Of a DNA stretch of 64,000 nt, positions 11,885 to 24,270 are shown in pieces. This DNA is from Megalobrama amblycephala (Eukaryota; Chordata; Actinopteri; Cypriniformes; Xenocyprididae): NCBI RefSeq assembly GCF_018812025.1, contig NC_063045.1, positions 46,887,852 through 46,951,851 on the forward strand, read 5' to 3'. A model generated the notes under the pieces. That model was not told where the DNA came from. It saw only the letters and a list, made by a program, of their open reading frames with translations, and did no database searches. A program made the position numbers and the translations under genes. Numbering within the stretch: position 1 is the stretch's first letter; each line of letters starts with the position of its first letter.

Positions 11885-13542
11885 AATAATAATAAATATA
11901 GCTGCGAGCAGCGATGGCGGGCCCAAGCCCGGTGGCACCGCCACCCCGGTGGCTTCAGGGCAACTGTGCACAGCGGGCAATAGGCACTTAAAACGGTTAA
12001 ACATCAAAGGACTATGTCAAATTCACTCCACATTTACTGCACTACAAGGTGCCACTATAGAGCCCCTCCTCCCTGCCCATTTTCAAAGGATTACATGTGC
12101 CAAGTTTTAACATTATTCTGATGAATTTTGAAGCAAATCAGGTAAAAATAAGAGGGTGATCTCAATGTATGCTGAAAGTGACACATTTTCTGCTTCCAGT
12201 TGGTGGCGCTATGACTTTGAATCACAATAGTCACATCCATGTGATCAGCCTTGTACAACGAAGACTAAGCCGAAGTTTCATCAAAATCAATTAATGTATG
12301 CAGAAGTTATAACACTTTGTTTCCCTTTTCTTGCCATAAATTCGTTGCCTCGCCACGGCCAAACCGTTTGAGATATCCAAAATCCGTTTGCAATTAAACA
12401 ACTTCAATGTGTTAGCAACAAGTTAAAAAAAGCTTGGTGTAAATTGGATAAACCCTGTAGGAGTAGTAGTATAAAATTCATAGCCTGTTTTTTCAAAAAA
12501 TTAACATTCAAACCAAAATAGCTGACTTCCTGTTGGTCGGAGCTAATGAATGTAAATTAGAAAATTGTCCGGCTTGATGAGAACAATATGTGTACCAAGT
12601 TTGGTGACTGTAGGAAAAACAAACCCCCCCACTTTTGTCAAAAGGTGGCGCTACTGAGCCCCTCCACCACGCCCATTTCTATGGCTTTGTCCATGTCTAC
12701 TGGTTGACAATATTGATGTGTGTGTCGAGTTTCATGCAATTTGAAGCATGTTAAGAGCCTCAAAAACACTCAAGAATATTATTACAGTTTGACCTGTTGC
12801 CATGGCAACAATATTTCAAATATCAAAAATCCTGTCATAGGTCTACATCTGCTGTGTATTGACATTACACTGATGAAGTTTGAAGCAAATCAGGTAAAAA
12901 TAAGAGGGTGATCTCAAAACATTTCAAAAAGTGATACACTTCCTGCTGCCAGTTGGTGGCGCTATAACTTTGACTCACAATAGTCACATCCATGTGATCA
13001 GACTCCTATAACGAACACACTCGTGAAGTTTCATAAAGATCAATATATGTATGCAGACGTTATAACACATTTCCTGTTTCCTTTTTCTCGCCATAAATTC
13101 GTTGCCTCGCCACGGCCAAACCGTTCGAGATATCAAAAATCCCCTGGCAATTTTTAATCATCAGTGTCTTGACTTCATGCTGACCGAGTTTGGTGGCGAT
13201 CGGATTAATCGTCTAGGAGGAGTATATCAAATTCCAGAGCATGCGTTTTTCAAACAACCCTTAATAGCTGACTTCCTGTTGGCGTGGTGTTTAACTTAGA
13301 GCACGAAAGTTGTTCGGCCCGATGAGGTCTATATGTGTACTGAGTTTCATACTAATACGTGCAAGCGTGTTTAATATATGGACCAAATTTTCAGACTTTT
13401 TTCAAGGGGGCGCTGTCGAGCCCCCCTGCCACGCCCGGGTACCAGCCTCTCCGGCGTCCTAATGGCCGCGGATTCCAATGTGTGTGCCAATTTTCAAGAG
13501 TTTTTGAGCATGTTAAGGCCCCCAAAAAGCCCCGGAAGACGG

Positions 13543-13575
<33 letters not shown>

Positions 13576-13635
13576 ATAATAATCCTTAGAAGAACAAGAG
13601 GGCCCTGCGCGAATTTTCGCTTGGGCCCTAATAAA
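11885..13635. mobile_element. Long fish interspersed repeat with duplicated internal modules
   Basis: The left end contains GCTGCGAGCAGCGATGGCGG and then GGGCCCAAGC (11919-11928). The right end contains the inverse GCTTGGGCCC (13619-13628). A module starting GATGAA...TGAAGCAAATCAGGT and ending GCCACGGCCAAACCGTT occurs at 12120-12395 and again at 12872-13153. The motif GAGCCCCTCC..CC.CGCCCATTT recurs near 12060, 12657 and 13418. A long poly(A) (13543-13572) and AATAATAAT lie near the right end. Sequences starting like this are widespread in teleosts; I do not assign a class. No transposase or reverse transcriptase frame is visible. Confidence 0.7.
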
Positions 13636-14100
13636 ATAGGCCAAATAATATATTTTAGCACCTAACAGTATAAGAGCGCTGAACGGCTGCTGATGGCCTG
13701 GAGCTCACATCTCCGAAAACGGCTAAACAAATTTTCAAGTTTGTTATGAGATGTTTATATATAAATTGCATATTGGACAAACAATTATCTATACATTACA
13801 GTAATGTATAGATACATTAAAACTACATTCTGTGACACAATAACATTAGTGTTTGTAAAATCATAGTAGGTTTGCTCCTCCACCATTGACACTTTCTGTG
13901 CGAAATGCTGCCAGTACAGATCCGGCAGAAACAAGCGGAGTGATACAAATTGTGAAATGGATTTCATGTGATTTTAGTAGAAAAGGCTCTCAGCCAATCA
14001 GATTTGAGTACTCTATATTACTATATATATATAAAGGCTTCTTAGGCTCTTCAAGTCAAAACCAGGATAACTACATAGCTTAAACTCTTCTATATTCTCC
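13636..14100. repeat. Repeat-derived spacer with a perfect short palindrome
   Basis: TATCTATACATTAC (13786-13799), one A, then its exact inverse (13801-13814). The preceding 13670-13725 stretch (CTCACATCTCCGAAAACGGC) resembles another dispersed fish repeat. Confidence 0.5.
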
Positions 14101-16270
14101 GCCCCACCCTCTTACACACCTCCTCTGGTAACTGTTCTTAGCAATGTGTCTCCAGGGATGATCATCTTTCCACACAGATGTCCAGTGGAGCATGCAACAA
14201 ATTAGACACTGTGAGTGAGAGGGAAGATTGCAAAATGATACCTTTTTTCTTCTCACATCTCTCTCTGCCCCAGTAAATTATATAAAAGTATGCTTGAAAC
14301 ACAAGCTGTTATAAATGACCACTGATATGTTTTAGTGGCAGAAAAAAGAAACAGTGACTCTTATTAATCCTTGTGAGCTACCTATCTAGAGAGCACTTTT
14401 AGGTGTTCTTGTCAATCCATAGACAGAAAATATGAGGTCGCCTTGTAAGATACATTGTTCTGGTTAAAATTTATTAATACAAGCATGTATTGTGAGCCCA
14501 ATGAAAATCATCCAAAATGGAGGTAAATTATCAAGCATCAAGTGAACTGTCAATTTCAATAACTTTAGCCTGTTCACACCAAGAATGATAAAAACGCCAA
14601 CGGATGATAATGTTGTCTGCTGTTTTCATTCCTTGAGCTCTTTGAAGTTGTGTGGATTCTGATTTGCTGTTTTTATTGTTCATCAGCTGGGGAAAAAATT
14701 GTTCTTACAAAAAGTGATTCAAACAATATTGCTCCTGTGTCATTAGTTGTAGTGTGAACAATATTCTCATAGAATTAGAATGATTATTACAACTTTATTA
14801 TCATACTTGGTTTGAATGGCCCTTCAGCACTGAAAAAAAAAGTATCAATTGAAATTAAGCTCATCTAATTAAAAATGCCCTATGCTACATATTTTGTTAG
14901 CTTAGCAACATGCTAACATAAAACAACAATGCAATCAAATCTGTTGTGTAGTTTTGAGTCTCTCCCTTAGCAGTCAAATGCTACAGTCAAATTTGTTATT
15001 TGTGCAAAGTATGTGAGTGAATTATGAGGTTACTTATGAGGTAGGATGCTGGCTTACAAAAGTTGCAGGCGACAAAGCAGCTGACTAGGTTTTGGAACAG
15101 AGCCAGTATCATTGTTTATATGAAAAATAAACTCCCACTGCACCCAAAAAGTGGCCTCATGCCTAGAATCATCCAAGTGAGAAATATTCTCGTCTAGCCA
15201 CAAATTGAGTTAGCATATGCAAGTAGCAAACGTCTCCTTCCACTAACCACTATGATTCAGTCACCAAGTTTCAGAGAGGTCTCCAGGGTTCTTTCGACAT
15301 GGGAAGACAGCTTGCTCACAAGCTCTGAGCATCCAATATATTTCACTGTTTGACTCACCTCTGCTTCAGTGCAAAGATTACACAATTTTTTCCATCTCCA
15401 AAAGCTTCTAAAACCAGTTTTAGCCAGTTCAGTTAGCAGATAAATTTGCCTTTCAGTGTAGTTACAACAATTTAAGCCTTCCTTCCTTCCATTAAGTTAA
15501 ACATTACATCTATATTTATATAACTACCCTAAATTGCATGTCAAAATACAGAACACAACAGAACAAAAGTGTTATTATAGAAACGAGCTATGCTAGATGA
15601 TGCATCGTAACGGTGTGCACTGAAACATCTTTGGGGCCACTTATCAGATGGCAGTTGCTACAGTAACTAAACTGTCCCTAAACTGTTCCTCCTACTCTCT
15701 TGAGGCCTGTAACCGTTATTGAATTTAATAAATCAAAACAGGTGATATCTGTCTACTTGTGAGCTGTCTTCTGAGGGTTTCCTCAGAGATGGAGGATTAG
15801 CATTTTCCAGACAGCATATTATTCCCTTCGGCATTGTACAGCTAGTACTGTACATTTCCAGATGGAGAATGATAGATATAGGCAAGGGAGTGATTGTTAC
15901 CCATTCATGAGCATCCTAAAATAAAATCCAGGTATCCAGGTAAAAAAAAAAAAAAAAAAAACTTAGCAATAATTAAGCATCATCTTAGGTGCACCATAAT
16001 TTGTGCCGGTGATTATACTCACATACAGATGATTTCTGCATGATAGCTTTAAATATTCCTGATAATTAACAATGCATTATTATAATCTTGTCAATCACTA
16101 AACTAAAATGTGTCAACTTAGAAAACAGATGGAAGAAATCATGTAGTATTTCTTCATCCAAGAGAAATCAGGCAATGGTTGGGGAAAAAAATTACATATT
16201 TCAATCATGACAACTCTGAGAAGATTGTTAGCATGGAAATGGATATGACAATGTTAATGTATTTGGTCTT
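14101..16270. other. No gene or element recognised
   Basis: About 2.2 kb of AT-rich sequence with a poly(A) run at 15943-15961. All frames are short; nothing is supported. Confidence 0.35.
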
Positions 16271-16276
16271 GGCAGA

Positions 16277-16435
16277 ATAGATCTGCTACGCTGCTGCTGA
16301 ATTGCTGCTTCTGTAGTTTATTACTGTTGTTGTAGATTATTGCTGCTGCTGCAGAGCAAGTACAGGAAATTGCTACTGCCAATTCATATGCCAATATGCT
16401 GCTGCGATTAAGACATAGTGCTGCTGCACAAATAG
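16277..16435. repeat. Degenerate (GCT)n-rich tract
   Basis: Scattered GCTGCTGCT runs (about 16289, 16341, 16397, 16422) within 160 bases look like an eroded trinucleotide repeat. The minus-strand frame with Ala runs is a by-product. Confidence 0.55.
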
Positions 16436-16612
16436 CATATATCAATAACCCATAGCAGATCTATACAGGTCGAGCTAGGGAAGGTAGAGGGTTTTAGAGG
16501 AACTTTGAAGTACGCTGTAAACTGCTATAGTGAATGTAACCAGCCATTTAAAAGTGTGAGCAACAAGCTCATTGGCTAAAGTGACATGAACAAATCAGCT
16601 TGTCCCAAGTAG

Positions 16613-17439
16613 TTAAAGGGATAGTTCACCCAAAAATGAAAATTTGATGTTTATCAAATGAGTTAGCATATGTATAAGCTTTATAAACAAAAATGATCGC
16701 CTCTCGCACGTGCTTTCACTTTCTGTATTCTTCAAAAATCTTACGCTGTATGTATGTATGCTGAATGTGGCGCCAGTTCAGTTTTTTTCCGTAAGTAGAA
16801 TAGGGAAGGCGTATCATATACAGTTGTACTTTTGTAGAAAATGACCAATTGTTTCACTAGATAAGACCCTTATTCCTCGTCTGGTATCGTTTAAAGCCCT
16901 TTGAAGCTGCACTGAAACTGTAATTTTGACCTTCAACCGTTTGGAGGCCACTGAAGTCCACTATAAGGAGAATAATCCTGGAATGATTTAATCAAAAACC
17001 TTAATTTCTTTTCGACCGAAGAAAGAAAGACATGAACATCTTGGATGACATGGAGGTGAGTAAATTATCAGGAAAAATGTATTTGAAAGTGGACTAATCC
17101 TTTAAACTACGCCGTGCGCAAGGCAGTTGGACATAGTGGTGTATTAGAGGTAAAAAAATTATATAAATACTGTTCGGTTTCTCGCACAAACCAATCGTTT
17201 GGTGTCTTAGGACATCAATGTGTCGTCACGAGCCGCAGGGTTTAATTTGGATTTGTTTTTTTGACTCTTATAGATTGTGTGCCATTTACATGCATTATAC
17301 GAATGACAGACGGCAACGTTTGGAGTTAAAAATCATCATTTGTGTTCTACTGAAGAAACAAAGTCACCTACATATTGGATGCCCCGGGGGTTAGCAGATA
17401 AACATCACATTTTCAGTTTTGGGTGAACTATCCCTTTAA
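16613..17439. mobile_element. TTAA-ended non-autonomous DNA element
   Basis: TTAAAGGGATAGTTCACCCA at 16613 and its exact inverse ending at 17439 form 23-bp perfect terminal inverted repeats around 827 bp. The end motif is one of the commonest dispersed sequences of cyprinid genomes. TTAA lies at both extremities. The interior holds an end of a second family on the opposite strand (TTAAAGGATTAGTCCACTTT, inverse at about 17086-17105), so it is probably nested. No transposase frame. Confidence 0.8.
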
Positions 17440-17639
17440 TGCTGTAATTATCATCAGCTTGTGTTAAGGACCCATCAGCCTGCACCATCTAGAGTTTCAT
17501 GACTGATCTATCTAGCGAAACTGTGACCCTTTGGTTAACACCACAATTGTACAAAAATAAACAAGTGAAGTCTACAAGTGACCTGTATTAACAGATCTTG
17601 AGAGAAGATACTTAATAAACAGGATCACACAAGTGGAAC

Positions 17640-18170
17640 AAGAACTGGAAATATTAGTACATATCCATGAAAAATCCTTCATTGACAAAGGGACATTTTA
17701 CTGAATAGCTGTGATATGCGATGGCTTGGTGGCAGAAAGAAAATGAGGTGCAAAAGAAAATGGTTCCAGATTTATGTGTGGCGGCTGGAGAATTCAAATT
17801 GGCAGAGATAAAAAGGGTATTTTTCAGAAATACATATCTAAGCGAAAAAAGGGGCCCTAAATGCGAAAATAATGTATATGATTTGTGCGGGGCGAGGATG
17901 TTCTCCATCCTCAGCGGAGGGCTTGTAGAGGCACTATTTCACGGATTATGGGGCGAGTCTATGGAGAGAAGATCACCAAAGAATGACTCCCCGAGGGGCC
18001 TGGTGTGGACACAGAAGAGAAGGACAGAATTTTCCATCTCATAAATTTAACGGCAGGCAAATATTCTTTAATGCTTTCATACATAACGACTGTCTCCCTG
18101 CGAGTAGATAAAATTGCTATGTGTGTCATGATAACATAAAAAAGACTTCCATTTCCCATGAGAACATTGT
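17640..18170. promoter_or_regulatory. Candidate conserved non-coding element
   Basis: Non-repetitive block with CCTTCATTGACAAAGGGACA, GAATTCAAATTGGCAGAG and CTAAATGCGAAAATAATG. Overlapping open frames of 107 codons (+) and 84 codons (-) exist but show no domain, and the composition is that of a CNE. Confidence 0.33.
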
Positions 18171-18244
18171 TCCCTGAGAAAAAGTAATTTTAAAGAAAGT
18201 AAAAAAAATAAATAAAAAAAATCTATTATCTATATCTATTGTTC

Positions 18245-18375
18245 TGAGGGATGTACCAATATTAAACTCTTAAGCCGATATGACAAGCTAATTATTATTT
18301 TCATCTTATGGCTTATTACCAATATACATCTAATGTTGCAATTATATAGTATTTTGTCTAAAACATCATACAATA
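18245..18375. repeat. Probable dispersed repeat fragment
   Basis: GGGATGTACCAATATTAAAC, AAGCCGATATGACAAGC and AATTATTATTTTCATCTTAT resemble a GCCGATA-containing repeat family of cyprinids. Low certainty. Confidence 0.35.
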
Positions 18376-18379
18376 CGAC

Positions 18380-19130
18380 TATCTCCTTAATAAATGTGCT
18401 GAACACCAATTGCATGAACAGGGCATTTTGAATTAATTTGTATTTGAAAAACCTCTCGCTTTCAAACAGGCAGAACAGAGTGACCTTTTCAGTGAATAAT
18501 AATTAAATTGTACGGCTCTAACCGCTTATAATCCATGGCAGGCCGAGAACAGGCCCTGCACTCTCGCTCTAATTGGCAACATAAATAATAGCATGACGAG
18601 CGTCTATGTGAAGCTCTCCATCACAATGACCCGCTGACATTGCAGAGATGGGGTGTCTGAATTATCTAGGGGCGACGGATGTCTGACAGGTGGTAAAAGG
18701 GCCTGCGATTTGACTGTAAATCACGAAAAGGCCTTGCTGACACACCGGAGGGAGAGAATGATGAGAAGGGGGTGGGTAGAAGGCTGTTCTCCAATAGAAA
18801 CTGTAAATGAACCAGATTTATCTACAGGCTCAGTGCAAAGCCTTTAATTGCTTCTACTGGTTGCATATTTGCGCAGGACGCTGGAGACCTCACCTGGTGC
18901 ACGGTAAATTGGGATTGAGCCTCCTAACCTGCAATTCAATCCGGAGGGATAAATGGGCTCAGCTTCCAATCCAATCAATTTGCTTAACTGCTTGTAATCC
19001 AATCAAGCACCCTGTCACACAAACAATATGCACACAGCTTCTTTCTCCACAGTGCATTAAACCTCCTGAGGCTCGAGCGAAACATTGGCAGAAATCCCGA
19101 AAAACCTACCTGGCTCCCTGCTGTACCTAT
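18380..19130. promoter_or_regulatory. Candidate conserved non-coding cluster
   Basis: CACCAATTGCATGAACAG, GAATTAATTTGTATTTG, GAATAATAATTAAATTG, GCTCTAATTGGCAACATAAA and CCAATCAATTTGCTTAAC occur in about 600 bases of non-repetitive DNA. This is the most enhancer-like block in the window by motif density. A 125-codon frame at 18807-19184 has no recognisable domain. Confidence 0.4.
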
Positions 19131-19189
19131 TATTGTCTAATTCACACCTTAGTGCAGGGCAAGGCAAGGTGTGACTGGATTTGAGCACC

Positions 19190-19420
19190 AGACAACCCCA
19201 GTCAACCCCAGTCAAGCCCAGTCAAGCAATTATGGCTGCAGAACACAAGTTAGCAGGCTTTGAATCCCATGAAACACCAACCAGGTCAAAAAGGACATGC
19301 TCATCATTCAAAATGTGCCTTCAAAGTTAAGAATTTGTTATATTATTACTATTATTATTTTAAATTTCAAATCATTTTAATTCATAAAATTTAAATCATA
19401 AATTCATCCCCCCCCCCCCC
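19190..19420. repeat. Short tandem repeats
   Basis: Four imperfect CCCAGTCAA units occur at about 19194-19227, and 13 consecutive C at about 19408-19420. Confidence 0.85.
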
Positions 19421-20790
19421 AATGTATGGCCAAGTGCTTTAATTTTTATGCATGTGCTTAGACTTGTGCTCATCATTATTAAATTTATTACATTATTGCT
19501 GAAAAATTGGTTATTTTCTTGCACAGGTTTTTTTGGCATTCATTCAAGAAAGGCAGCTGATGGACTCTGAGATTATGAACATTAATCCAGACATGAACCC
19601 ACACACAGACACCCTCACACACTCCCCTGCTGTTTAAATAGTGCTGATCTTCTACAAAACAGGGAGTTCGGTAATCACTGCTCGTTTCGATTCGATTCAC
19701 GGCGGGGGGTGCGCGGTTGGGGGGGGCTGTATTACACCACTCTGTGGGAACTATCTAATTCAGACCTCCACATAACTCTGCCTAAAAATCAATAGACTAC
19801 AGTCCAGCAAGAGACCGATGGAGATAGAGAGACACAAAGAATATGGAAGAGAGAGAGAGAGTTGGGCTGACTGTAAAAGAGATGGGGGAAAGACAGACGA
19901 TACTCTCTCTGGAACCCAGAAGCTATAATATCCATCCTTGGCGGTTCACTTGACATTTACTTGCCCTGCTTTTCTCTGCCTCCTAACTCCCGGCGTTCCG
20001 ACTCTCATGGGTCTGTCGACCGGGTGAACAGATAACAAACCTGTCAGAGCGGGTTTAGGGAGAGGATAAATCTAGAGCCGGGCTGAAGGATGATGGGTTC
20101 CAGAGGGCAACATGTTTGTGTGTGTGTGACCATAAGAGGAAACTAAGAACATGCGTGACTGTATGTGTGCGTGTTAGCGACCATCAGGACTGACATATGA
20201 CACCTTGGGAGAACAGCCGTAGCATACAAGCGGCCCTTGCGTCTAATCTGAGGTCTGGTTTCGCCCCTCCACTCTAGTCTCTGTGCCTTACAGGAAGAGC
20301 TCACAAAAAGCCTTTCACCAGCCCTGCGGTCAGGTCAGAGCAACAGGGCGGAGGGATGAAGCGAGGGAAGAGAGAAAGCCAGAGTTTGAGTGGTGTTAGT
20401 GAAAAAGACTGGGAGGTGTCTCTTTAAGGGCCTGATAACATTCTCTGTGATGGGCTCCCCAGGGTCTCTGAAATGTCACAGCTTTGAGGCCATGGGCTGT
20501 CATACCCATAGACACCGGGGACTCTGGGACTGAGAGATATGCAATAGACCTGCCTCAGAGCCAAATTTGAGAACACAGCATTTCCACTTCACTCTCTTGG
20601 TCAAATGTCCATCAAATCAAGCCTTAAAGGAATACCAGCATTTATTTCATAAACCTAAACATTTATCATCATTTTTTTTCCCATTCCTATTGCTAATAAT
20701 AATTTCAAACCAATGACAATGAGACCTTTACAAAGTTTGATCAGAAAGATGCAGTTGATAGACCTCAAAACAAAACAAAAGACTGCATAA
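19421..20790. other. Single-copy-looking spacer
   Basis: GA-rich runs at 19840-19862 and a GTGTGTGTG run near 20116. The 20180-20560 portion is GC-balanced and non-repetitive and might hold a CNE, but no specific feature is supported. Confidence 0.3.
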
Positions 20791-20872
20791 TAAAAATAAA
20801 ATAAAATAAAATAAATAAAAATAAAATAAAACAAAACAAAATAAAATAAAATAAAATAAAATAAAATAAAAT
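20791..20872. repeat. (AAAAT)n minisatellite-like tract
   Basis: About 80 bases of AAAAT/AAAAC units with small interruptions. Confidence 0.95.
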
Positions 20873-22799
20873 GTCAACACAATTTACCAAGTATGGATGT
20901 GTTACTATGTTAGAGTAAAGCTGAAAAAAGTATGAAAAAAAAAATGCTGGTCTTTAAGTGAATAACACAGGATTGAGAATCTCCTAACACATTTTAGGAG
21001 AAGCCTGTTAAACAGTTTTGGTATACTGACTCGAATGTCCCTGTTCTACAAAGGGAATGATGAAAATGTCCTTTGGAAGGGCTAAAAATTGCACATCAAT
21101 TACCTGAAGCAGTGAGGCCTGTCTTATGTCTCAGCCACCATTTTATAAAACCAGAAAATGTCAATACTCAAGTCACAAAGCTCTACACCAAGGACATTTA
21201 CAGGAGAGACAAAGAAAGGAGAAAAGAGAGAATATATAAGGATAACGTTTGCTATAACAACAACAACAAAAAAAGGGATGAGCGTTAGCACGCTCTGTGA
21301 CGATGACAACAAATAGGCCGGGAGACATCTTTAAATCCTCTTGAAGAGCACATGAGCATGCCTCTCTGGGAGACTTGCGTTTATTAACGAGAAGCATGCT
21401 GTGGTTTAATCAGTGTGGGGAGAATACTCATACTTTAGAAAAGCTGCACGGCATTTATACTCCTGCATGCTTGTAGGATTTGCTAATAATGTCAATTTAA
21501 TTCAAAGCAGGAGTGAAAATAAAGAAAACAAAGCCCAAAACAAAAAGGAAATACTTCAAAAACATAGTCCAAACACAGTCGAATGCTTTAGTGTTAACAA
21601 ACCAGGTGATGCTAACAAGGGGGTGGGTGCAAACTAGAAGCAGGCAAGAAAAAAAGAGCATACAAAAGACCGTGTTCTCATTTTCTGTCTGAAAGCCCCA
21701 CCAGGACCACTGAAACTTGCTTGATTTCCCCAGTCCAATTATAACTGTGCGCTCAGTCCTTCCAGAATAGCAGCGCAGAGCTGAGGGATGGCGTCTGCGT
21801 AAGCGAAGAAAGGCTAATAGAGTCCCTGAAGTTGACTCCATTTCGCTGCTCTAGCTAATGGGCTGTGATATTTTCCCAAACTAACTGCTGCTGTGCCCCC
21901 TGGAAGCTAATCTAGCCTTTTGCTTTGGAAGCCGTGCCGGGCCATGTCGTGCCGTGCTTACCCTTCCTCACTGTCCAAATCTCGTCTTCATGCCCTCAAT
22001 CACATGACTGAGCCAGAAAGGAGCAGACACATCTCCCAGACTTACTCGTGCATGACGTGCCAAACCGTCCTCATTCAGGCTGTTTTGGACAAAGGTTCCT
22101 TCTGGTGCCAACACACCCTGCGACGCCATGCCGCCTTGAGCCATCCAAAGAGGTTTTTATTAAACCAAGCCTGAGAGACAGAAAGCGATAGGCACGGTTG
22201 TTGAAGGACTCTCTTTTAAAACCCCTATATAGCTCTCGAATGGCTAATAGCATCCTGGATGCTGCGGTGGGTAGAAATGGGTGGACATAAATCCAGAAAG
22301 ATGGCTCCCTGGTCAGCCATAGAGCAGACAGCTCGCCCCATTCCAGATGGTTGTAAGACAGACCGGTGACATTACAGTCAGAGTTTGGGACTGGCCATTG
22401 ACTACATATTAGAGACCATCATATTTTTGTAGTCTCAAATACACCACGGCCCATTTCAAAGCATTTAAATGAATCTGCCTCACAATGGCGGTATAATTGC
22501 TACTAAATCTTTCAATAAAACTGATTCGTGGACAATTTTGTCATGAAATTGCTACTCACAGCTCTATAGGCAAGATCAATGGTAGAGCCCTTGCAATTAT
22601 GCATGACATTCAAGACCCTAAAATGTTCAGAGCTAGTTATAGATACTGCAAAAATCACGTTGAGAGCAAAGCAATGGTAATTAAACAAGCACAGAAGAAT
22701 GCAATTTCACATGATGAGATATACTGCATTCAATACACCCCCTTCATTCTAGTCTCATCACACATTTAGAGTACAGAAAAGAGATTCGCAAAACAGTCT
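20873..22799. other. Spacer with scattered CNE-like pieces
   Basis: The 21290-21420 part (GCGTTTATTAACGAGAAGCA) and the 21830-22180 part are balanced and non-repetitive. The frames here (114 codons minus at 21497, 84 plus at 21920, 90 plus at 22497) have no splice context or domain that I recognise. Confidence 0.3.
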
Positions 22800-23470
22800 G
22801 TTTTTAACAGGCAGTTGCAAAGGTTAATTATTTTCCTAATTACGTCTAGAAATGTCAAACATTTGTTTTTCTCCCTAATTGACAAGAAAATTAACTGTGA
22901 ACTGCATTAGGCACAGAGGGTTAATCTCAAGTCTGTCTCAATGCACAGAAAGTATAAAAAGCAATTATGGTTCCCACTGCGGCATCCTTTAAAATCACTT
23001 AAAAGCAGCCTAAATTTCAATGCAGATAAGAGACAAAAATCCCAATTATACCTAGTATCCTGTGGCTCTTGAAGCTGCACTTGAGACAATAAAGTTCAAT
23101 AATTCTACAAGCATACCAGCAGAAAGAGCATAAGGGGAAGCATAACCTCAGTGCTAATCAATATTAATTCCTTTGCCTCTCTAATGACAAGGTGTAGTCA
23201 ATGTCGGTCCAGACTCTCTCTTGGGTTCGAGCATGCTTGTTCTGCAGGCACCTGTCTGCCCTTGTACCTGAGCTGTATTATGGGCGATTATCACACCTCG
23301 TCCCCCAGGCAGAAGGTCTTCATGCGTCTGCAGCATTGATCTCATTTGTTGAGGAGATAAGGCTGTAATTGGATGAGGCCTGGAATCAGATGGAACTCCA
23401 TGGCTAGGCCAAGGCTAATTCCACTATCCCTGACCTGCCTAAGTAGCTAGGCCACGGCCACAACTACAGG
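22800..23470. promoter_or_regulatory. Candidate conserved non-coding cluster
   Basis: AAAGGTTAATTATTTTCCTA, TCCCTAATTGACAAG, CTAATCAATATTAATTCC and GGCTGTAATTGGATGAGG are homeodomain-type motifs in non-repetitive DNA with no sustained frame. Inferred enhancer-like; not tested. Confidence 0.36.
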
Positions 23471-23883
23471 GGGTTAATCCTGTCCAATCCCACCCCCAAG
23501 CCAGCTCATCACCATCTGGGCCACTGTCCACCTCTCTTCCTCCTGTTTGAGCCAGGCCTCCAAGCCATTGAAGCAAGGGAACAAGTGTACCCGACCACTC
23601 CAGAAGAGAACCTGTGCCAAGACCATAATTGCAAATGCATGATGTATTGAACTGTGATGCTGATTATAGTGGCTGTCTGCAGGATACAGTACTACATAAA
23701 TATTTAAATGGCATTGCCAAACAACCACAAACTCTGAGTTCCTAAGTAATTATTCTTGGAGGCATGGTGGTAATGTTGTTAGTTGTTCGAAACAAAAGAG
23801 CCTAGGATGGCTTGAATAAACTCAGTATCTTAACGGTTTACTAATTTGCACACAATATTTATCACCTTTAACACAAGTACACA

Positions 23884-24230
23884 TTACTAGAGGTCGGGCA
23901 ATATGCTGATATCCTAAATCCAATATTTAACACTAATTAACTCTTTCCCCGCAAAACACAGAATTTTCCGGGGTTTCCGTGTTTTCACAGTTATACGCTA
24001 GGGGGCACTATGACACATCTTCTGAAAGAGTACTGAATGTGTGTGATCTCATATGTAATCATGCTTTTTTATGAAACTTATCCATATCCAAGTGCTGATA
24101 AAAAAGAATGCATGAAGCTAGAATAAAACAGGTTTTTAAGTTTAAAAGCAGAGTGTCTGTTTTGTATTTTGATATATTGCATGTTCAGATAATTCGTACA
24201 ACAAAATATTCTTGGGGCCATGATCAAAAA
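23884..24230. repeat. Probable dispersed repeat fragments
   Basis: ACTAGAGGTCGGGCAATATG and then AACTCTTTCCCCGC, with TAGGGGGCACTATGACAC further on, resemble pieces of two cyprinid repeat families. Boundaries are uncertain. Confidence 0.35.
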
Positions 24231-24270
24231 ATAATCAAAAAAGCTGGCGGTAGCTGGTAACTTTTCTTTC

